Below are positions 59,645-64,000 of a stretch of 64,000 nt of DNA, in pieces. The notes beneath the pieces are model-generated. The model was not told where the DNA came from. It was given only the letters and a program-made list of their open reading frames with translations, and ran no database searches. The DNA comes from Mogibacterium sp. GTDB taxonomy: Bacteria > Bacillota > Clostridia > Peptostreptococcales > Anaerovoracaceae. Position 1 is the first letter of the stretch. Every line of letters starts with the position of its first letter. A program made the position numbers and the translations under genes. Location of the stretch: NCBI GenBank assembly GCA_017515425.1, contig JAFWFU010000007.1, positions 62,001-126,000 of the forward strand, given 5' to 3'.

Positions 59645-59658
59645 TTGTCAGATAGGAC
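59645..59658 (+). repeat. 14-bp direct repeat, left edge of mobile island
   Basis: TTGTCAGATAGGAC here and at 63310-63323 are identical and in the same orientation. They bracket 3.65 kb of foreign-looking sequence between a GNAT gene and the DUF1858 gene. Confidence 0.65.
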
Positions 59659-59712
59659 AGAAACTTTTCAAGTCAAAAGCAACATATAGTGTTGCATTAG
59701 CTCTGGAAAGAA

Positions 59713-59732
59713 AGTTGTTGCTTTAGTTTTGA
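59713..59732 (+). repeat. terminal-type inverted repeat, left copy
   Basis: AGTTGTTGCTTTAGTTTTGA matches the complement of 63102-63121 at 19 of 20 positions. A related sequence in direct orientation to the right end (AAAGCAACA, then TGTTGCATT-GCT) lies at 59675-59702. Confidence 0.7.
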
Positions 59733-59747
59733 AAAACAATGCCGTGA

Positions 59748-60083
59748 ATGATGAAGAAAATATATAATTGCTCGGGAATAGAAGTTAAACGACCAATAAT
59801 GGGCGTATGCTCGACTTGTGGTTATTGGAAATGTGGTGGATATCAACACTGTCTTAGATACAGGCAACTACTGCGGTTTAATTCCTATGAATGGGACAGC
59901 GAGCATTATTCGGAAATATATAGAACCCTGGACGAAGAAATAGCAGCTTTGGATAGCACGAATATACGCAATGTATTCACGGGCGAACCTATGCGCCCCT
60001 TACCAGAAAGACGGAAAGAAATCCTTGAAGGCATAAATATTACAGAATTCGATATGGCCGAATTGCATAAGGCAGACTTGTGA
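59748..60083 (+). CDS. hypothetical Cys-rich protein
   Basis: A 111-residue protein that I do not recognise. Near residues 20-37 it has CSTCGYWKCGGYQHC, four cysteines and a histidine that could bind zinc; the rest is helical and charged, ending in MAELHKADL. No signal peptide or membrane segment. It is the first gene inside the left inverted repeat of the island. A 24-codon frame starting GTG AAG overlaps its stop and is probably not a gene. Confidence 0.5.
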   Translation: MMKKIYNCSGIEVKRPIMGVCSTCGYWKCGGYQHCLRYRQLLRFNSYEWDSEHYSEIYRTLDEEIAALDSTNIRNVFTGEPMRPLPERRKEILEGINITEFDMAELHKADL

Positions 60084-60158
60084 AGATTCTCCCCGACGGA
60101 GGTAGAGAATTGGTAATCGATGGTATAAACTTGATAAATTATGATGTAGAATAAATAT

Positions 60159-61025
60159 ATGGATAATTTTGTAATCGACAACCCATTGTTGCTACAGGCA
60201 ATAATCGGCAAATGCTTTTGTGACAAGGCTCCTCTTAAGGGATGTGCCGTATTTGTTTTCAACAGCGACGAAAGATAAATAGGGCGTGCATTCCTTGAGT
60301 TTTGTTATTCTGAAATATTTAATATAAGACGATTCCCAGGATACTATACGCTTTTAGAAAGTAGCTCCCACTATTGCTGGCGTCTTCTTGAAAGAGCTGA
60401 GATCACGGAAGCTGAAATATCTGAAGCTTGCCAACAGTTAAAAGACCTTTATCAGTATACGCAAAAGAGATTAAAGGCAGAAGTTGGGAGTACGTATCGC
60501 TTGCATCGAAAACTTGCTAAGTTTGAATTGGATTCTCTGAGAATTCAGATTGCAGAAAGAAGCGAAAAGTTTATTTTGCCTACAAATATTCTCTCGAGCT
60601 ACAGCCATACTAACGCTCATTTATTCATCACAGTGCTCGTTAGGGATGTAGATATCTAGGACATAGTCATAGTGGATTCTATGACAAGTTATGTGCAAGA
60701 CATAGCCTGTAGTAAAATCGTGTCCCTCAAAGATGACGAAGGTGAAGTTTGGGTAATTAACAAGAATCGGTTTGGCGAAATGCAAGTAAGTCGAGATTTC
60801 CTCTATGAGATAACCGGCGATGACACAAAACCGTTTAGAGAAGCACATCCATACGATACAAAAGAGCAAATCGCAGAAAAGGCAAGAAATCATCTAACGA
60901 TGGATGATGGAAGATCCCTTAAAGGCAGCAGATCATTTCGGACAAAGCCTTGCGAAATGGATGATTTTCTAACAAGGAGGATTATAAACCGAAATATCGA
61001 AAAGATAAGAATACGCGGTTATTAA
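60159..61025 (+). pseudogene. hypothetical gene with two in-frame stop codons
   Basis: One reading frame runs from ATG 60159 to the stop at 61025, interrupted only by TAA at 60276 and TAG at 60657. The three parts are 39, 126 and about 121 residues, and the translation reads as continuous protein, for example HLFITVLVRDVDI, stop, then DIVIVDSMTSYVQ. No frameshift is needed. The last part alone is open from GTG 60672. I recognise no family. It is probably a decayed gene; stop-codon read-through or recoding is a remote alternative. Confidence 0.6.
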
Positions 61026-61172
61026 ATATAAACAAAGAGAGAAACAACATACTCATCAACCTAAAAGCAACACTTCCTACTATCAATATAAAAAACAACG
61101 AGAGTTTTGCTTTTAATTTGCTAATTCAATGTGTTATTATAGATTGCAGATAGGAGAGGAGGAGCACAAATC

Positions 61173-61433
61173 ATGGTTAAATATAGCCAAGATTTTATAA
61201 AAGGAATAGGTAAATCCATTGATTTAAGAGGACGAGTGCGAGTGCGCATACTTGTTAATGCTGGCCCGAAAGCGGATGCTGAGGCCATGAGAGGAGATTG
61301 GAGAAATGTCGGAATTGACATCCAAAACGGAATCCAGAAATATGGAGATGATAGAAGACGAATCTATGTTGCCCGAAATAATAGAGCCGTCAGATCCGCC
61401 AGAGGTAGTTCAAGTCGAAGATATTCCAAGTAG
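61173..61433 (+). CDS. hypothetical small protein upstream of DUF2335 gene
   Basis: An 86-residue basic protein starting MVKYSQDFIKGIGKSIDLRG, with GDWRNVGIDIQNGIQKYGDD in the middle. A strong site (GGAGAGGAGGAG) precedes the ATG. Small proteins with a SDWxxVG-type motif precede DUF2335 genes elsewhere as I recall. It overlaps the next gene by 128 bases in another frame; the C-terminal Arg/Ser-rich part may be an artefact of that overlap. Confidence 0.55.
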   Translation: MVKYSQDFIKGIGKSIDLRGRVRVRILVNAGPKADAEAMRGDWRNVGIDIQNGIQKYGDDRRRIYVARNNRAVRSARGSSSRRYSK

Positions 61434-61875
61434 GATACTCGCCATTGAACGCCGAATAGAATCTTATTCAGGACCCTTGCCGCAACCAAAACATCTGCGG
61501 CAATATGAGAATGTTGTTCCTGGAGCAGCTAACAGGATTCTGGAAATGGCTGAAAGCGAGGCGTCTCACAGGCACTCTTTCGAAAAGGAGATGTTAAGAA
61601 TTGAATCCCGAGACAGCTTGCTGGGAATATTCTTCGCTACAATTCTTTGTGCGGGAACAATTATAGCAGGTGTTACGATTGCTATTAATGTTCCAAGTCT
61701 TGCTGGCACCATCGTTGGCGGCCTAGTGGGCACATCCGGCCTTGTAAGTGTATTTGGTGTTATGATTCGAACCACAAGAACTTCGTGGCAAATTCAAAAT
61801 AAAAAGCCACCTTCAAGTTCTGCGGATAGCGAAACAGCAATCGGCGAGAACGAAGAGAATTCGCAACTGAAATAG
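61306..61875 (+). CDS. DUF2335 membrane protein
   Basis: A 189-residue protein. Residues about 40-105 have the DUF2335 pattern: SYSGPLPQPKHLRQYENVVPG, then AANRILEMAESEASHRH. Two hydrophobic segments follow at about 105-130 and 133-150. The tail is polar. The family is common on mobile elements and near phage-related genes; function unknown. ATG 61306 has a GGAGA site but lies inside the preceding gene. Confidence 0.75.
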   Translation: MSELTSKTESRNMEMIEDESMLPEIIEPSDPPEVVQVEDIPSRILAIERRIESYSGPLPQPKHLRQYENVVPGAANRILEMAESEASHRHSFEKEMLRIESRDSLLGIFFATILCAGTIIAGVTIAINVPSLAGTIVGGLVGTSGLVSVFGVMIRTTRTSWQIQNKKPPSSSADSETAIGENEENSQLK

Positions 61876-62179
61876 GCGTATAGTATGAGCACTCACCCTT
61901 CTTTAAGAGATGGGTGAGTGCATTTGTTTGCTGTTATTATGGCACGTATATATTAATGGTAAACACTAAAAAATATAAAACTGAACCTTAAGGGAATAAT
62001 AGCAATCATAAATTAATTCTCATCATTTTCACATAATCATTAATGAAGCGTGGTAAAATTCTAATGATAAATATGTATATAATGCCGAAGAAGCACAGAG
62101 GGTCGCAGGCGAGTAGCTGAAAGGGCGATATACTGGATTTGATCTGACCCTCGAAGAACTTCAAGAGGATCGACAGGAT

Positions 62180-63111
62180 CATAACGCCTGCCATCCTTAA
62201 AGGCCATTTTCCGTACCATGTGGTGCAGAGCAATCAAGAGAGCCTTTCGGTAAGCGTATCTACTGTTTACAGGCTGATCGATGCAGGTGCTATCGGAGCC
62301 AAGAACATAGACCTCAAGGAGAAGGTCAAAAGGAGGCGAGAAACTCGCAGCGTCAGAGAATACACGTTGCCAGAGTCGCAGAGCTTAAACTTGGTCGTTT
62401 ATATAACGATTTTCTCCATTATATTGAGGAGCACGATGTATATATCCTCAGATGGATTGCCTTGAATCTATCAGAGGAGAGTCCTGTGCGATACTCGTTC
62501 TTCACTGTCCGGATGTTAAGATGTAGCTCGGGTTCTACCTTGAGAGTAAGTATGCCTGGCATGTAGTCGGCGTGTTCGATCAGATATAAGAGATTATAGG
62601 CACGGAGCTTTTTCAGCTGATATTTCCGATCATACTTACGGATAGTGGAGTGGAGTTCGACGACATCATTGGCATGGAGAGATCCGTCTTTGATTCAAAT
62701 GTTCAGCGCACGTACATATTCTTTTGCGAACCGAACCGCTCGAACGAGAAAGGTGCTTGCGAAAATAACCACAGAAGAGTTCGTGATATTTTCCCTAAGC
62801 GCTCTCCCCTGTCGGGATACACGCAAGAAGAAGTCACTCTTGCCTTTAATAACATAAACAGCTACAGAAGGAATTCCCAGTTTAGAAAGTTTCCTTATGA
62901 ACTCGCTATGCAGGTATCCCCCGCAGAGTTCTTTGAACTTCTCGGGCTTTATCAGATAAAAGATACTGAGGAGGAACTGACGCCGAAGCTCATTAAGACC
63001 CACAGGAAAGGTTTGGTGCAGGAGGCTGCGCCCGAAAAGAACCGGTCTAAACTTGAGATTGAAGTGCCGGAAGAGGCTCATGCTCAACTAAGATTCGTTA
63101 GTCAAGACTAA
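62180..63111 (+). pseudogene. IS30-family transposase remnant
   Basis: Fragments of one transposase can be followed through changing frames: ILKGHFPYHVVQSNQESLSV and STVYRLIDAGAIGAKNIDLK, then YNDFLHYIEEHDVYI, MDCLESIRGESCAILVLH, LESKYAWHVVGVFDQI and ILTDSGVEFDDIIG, and finally PNRSNEKGACENNHRRVRDI to ELTPKLIKTHRKG. Several stops and frameshifts separate them, so it is inactive. The N-terminal third is missing or unreadable; 61876-62180 shows nothing else. Confidence 0.85.
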
Positions 63112-63121
63112 AGCAACAACT
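63102..63121 (-). repeat. terminal-type inverted repeat, right copy
   Basis: It overlaps the transposase stop codon. The complement is AGTTGTTGCTTTAGTCTTGA, 19 of 20 matching the left copy at 59713. GTTGCATTTGCT follows, giving the GCAACAGTT-type core seen in IS30-family ends. Confidence 0.7.
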
Positions 63122-63309
63122 GTTGCATTTGCTTCGAAGAATCTGCTTATGGCTCTAAAGAGCTTTTTGTCGTTGGCGCGGCAAGATGGCACACGCTAAA
63201 GCCCTTGCAAATACAGCGTTTTACAGTTGCGAAAAAAGACGGAAACCGTTGAAACCATCGGAATCCGCCTTCTTTTTATTAGGTGCTGCTATTGTCCTGA
63301 TTATTCAGC

Positions 63310-63323
63310 TTGTCAGATAGGAC
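63310..63323 (+). repeat. 14-bp direct repeat, right edge of mobile island
   Basis: TTGTCAGATAGGAC, identical to 59645-59658. It lies just past the stop codon of the GNAT gene. Confidence 0.65.
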
Positions 63324-63324
63324 T

Positions 63325-63894
63325 TTATCCTCTGTCGGTGCGAATTCCCATTAGGAAGTAGTGATTGTCGCCAAAATCAAATGTTCCGATAGTTTCCATA
63401 TGCGCCTTATTGGTGTGAGCGTTCTCAGATCTCTTGTTTATCTGGTTGACGAAGGTCAGCATAATCGGGAATCTATCGCTGAACTGCCTCAGGCTTGCGA
63501 AGAAGAGCTTTTCGAAAGCGCCCGTCCCTCGAATAGACTTGTCCACGCACATAGGCCCATATTGATAGGTCTCGCCCAGCACAAGCTTCTTCCCTTCGAA
63601 TTCATAGTTCGGGATTATGTCAATCATATGTTGGAAAAGCGGCCATACCGACCAGAATTCCCACGGCGCGGCAAAGCAAAATCCGAGAACCCTGTCATGC
63701 CCGTCATCAAACTGCTCTGCTATAATCGTCACGCCCTTCTCCTTTTCTATGAGCTCCGCGAGCTGTTCATCCGTTATGGCAGTAGTGACAAATCCATCCG
63801 GGCGGTCCTCGTCCGAGATTGTATCTCTGTGGTACTTCCTCAGAAGCGCCTTAATGCCGTCCATATCCTCAAGCCGCGCAAGTCTTACTTCCAT
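63325..63894 (-). CDS. GNAT-family N-acetyltransferase
   Basis: A 189-residue protein with a GNAT-like start (MEVRLARLEDMDGIKALLRKY) and the acetyl-CoA-side region YGPMCVDKSIRGTGAFEKLF, where the usual Q/RxxGxG/A loop is KSIRGTGAF. The substrate is unknown. It is on the same strand as the DUF1858 gene, from which it is separated by the island. No gene start is seen in 63895-64000. Confidence 0.8.
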   Translation of the reverse strand: MEVRLARLEDMDGIKALLRKYHRDTISDEDRPDGFVTTAITDEQLAELIEKEKGVTIIAEQFDDGHDRVLGFCFAAPWEFWSVWPLFQHMIDIIPNYEFEGKKLVLGETYQYGPMCVDKSIRGTGAFEKLFFASLRQFSDRFPIMLTFVNQINKRSENAHTNKAHMETIGTFDFGDNHYFLMGIRTDRG

Positions 63895-64000
63895 TATAAA
63901 CCTCTCCTATCCTCAAAGTCTGCCCTTTCCAGCTTAGTCTCCGGTTTCTGACAGCTGATCTCTGGGCTCTTCACACACCTTCTCTTTCTTTGTCCCTTTC

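Overview
The window reads as a chromosomal segment of a Gram-positive anaerobe of the Bacillota, most likely class Clostridia. The support is: strong AGGAGG-type ribosome sites with some TTG/GTG starts, an rplM-rpsI operon, scpA-scpB-rluB order, LCP and class B sortase proteins, an EpsD/EpsF/EpsG-type exopolysaccharide locus, a pyrophosphate-type phosphofructokinase and a holin-like type I toxin. No closer taxonomic call is supported by the sequence alone.

Layout. 0.2-2.8 kb is housekeeping: gpsA, a tRNA-Arg(CCG) with its own terminator, and rpsI/rplM read leftward from a near-consensus promoter through a long leader. 2.8-38.8 kb is one large exopolysaccharide (EPS) locus. Its main body is a leftward gene run of about 25 kb from a promoter near 38.76 kb. 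The run contains an S26-type peptidase, an HPr-kinase-like protein, a membrane protein, two tandem tyrosine-kinase/co-polymerase proteins, an initiating sugar-phosphate transferase, EpsD/EpsG/EpsF-like proteins, rmlC/rmlD, many GT2/GT4 glycosyltransferases, a GT32-pyruvyltransferase fusion and a Wzx flippase. At its left end the locus changes character: an ABC exporter, two radical SAM enzymes, two PqqD-like peptide chaperones, a family-5-type nucleotidyltransferase, a sulfotransferase fused to a glycosyltransferase, and two tiny ORFs (5494-5640 and 12523-12723). The tiny ORFs share an N-terminal leader-like motif and each has its own promoter.

My main hypothesis is that a RiPP-like peptide-modification system is embedded in the EPS locus. 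Precursors would be bound by PqqD proteins, modified by radical SAM enzymes and exported by the ABC protein. The HPr-kinase-like, S26 and nucleotidyltransferase proteins would be conserved partners that could link peptide and polysaccharide. The gene content is seen directly; the biochemical linkage is inference.

38.9-48 kb holds ordinary genes (secreted FnIII protein, phosphoribosyltransferase, sortase B, rluB, scpB, scpA, truA, prepilin peptidase, lipase-like hydrolase, arginase). It ends in a type I toxin-antitoxin locus whose RNA antitoxin converges on a 23-residue toxin gene. 48.2-55 kb is one gene for a 2271-residue repeat-built surface protein. Upstream of it is a 400-base tract almost without G on the plus strand. 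55.8-59.6 kb holds a DUF4143 ATPase with 40-base repeats in front, a PPi-type phosphofructokinase, cytidine deaminase and a DUF1858 protein. 59.65-63.32 kb is a decayed mobile island with an IS30-type transposase remnant, bounded by 14-bp direct repeats and splitting a GNAT gene from the DUF1858 gene.

Short degenerate tandem repeats (12, 13, about 21, 37 and 40 bases) recur in the gaps between genes and are an unusual trait of this genome.
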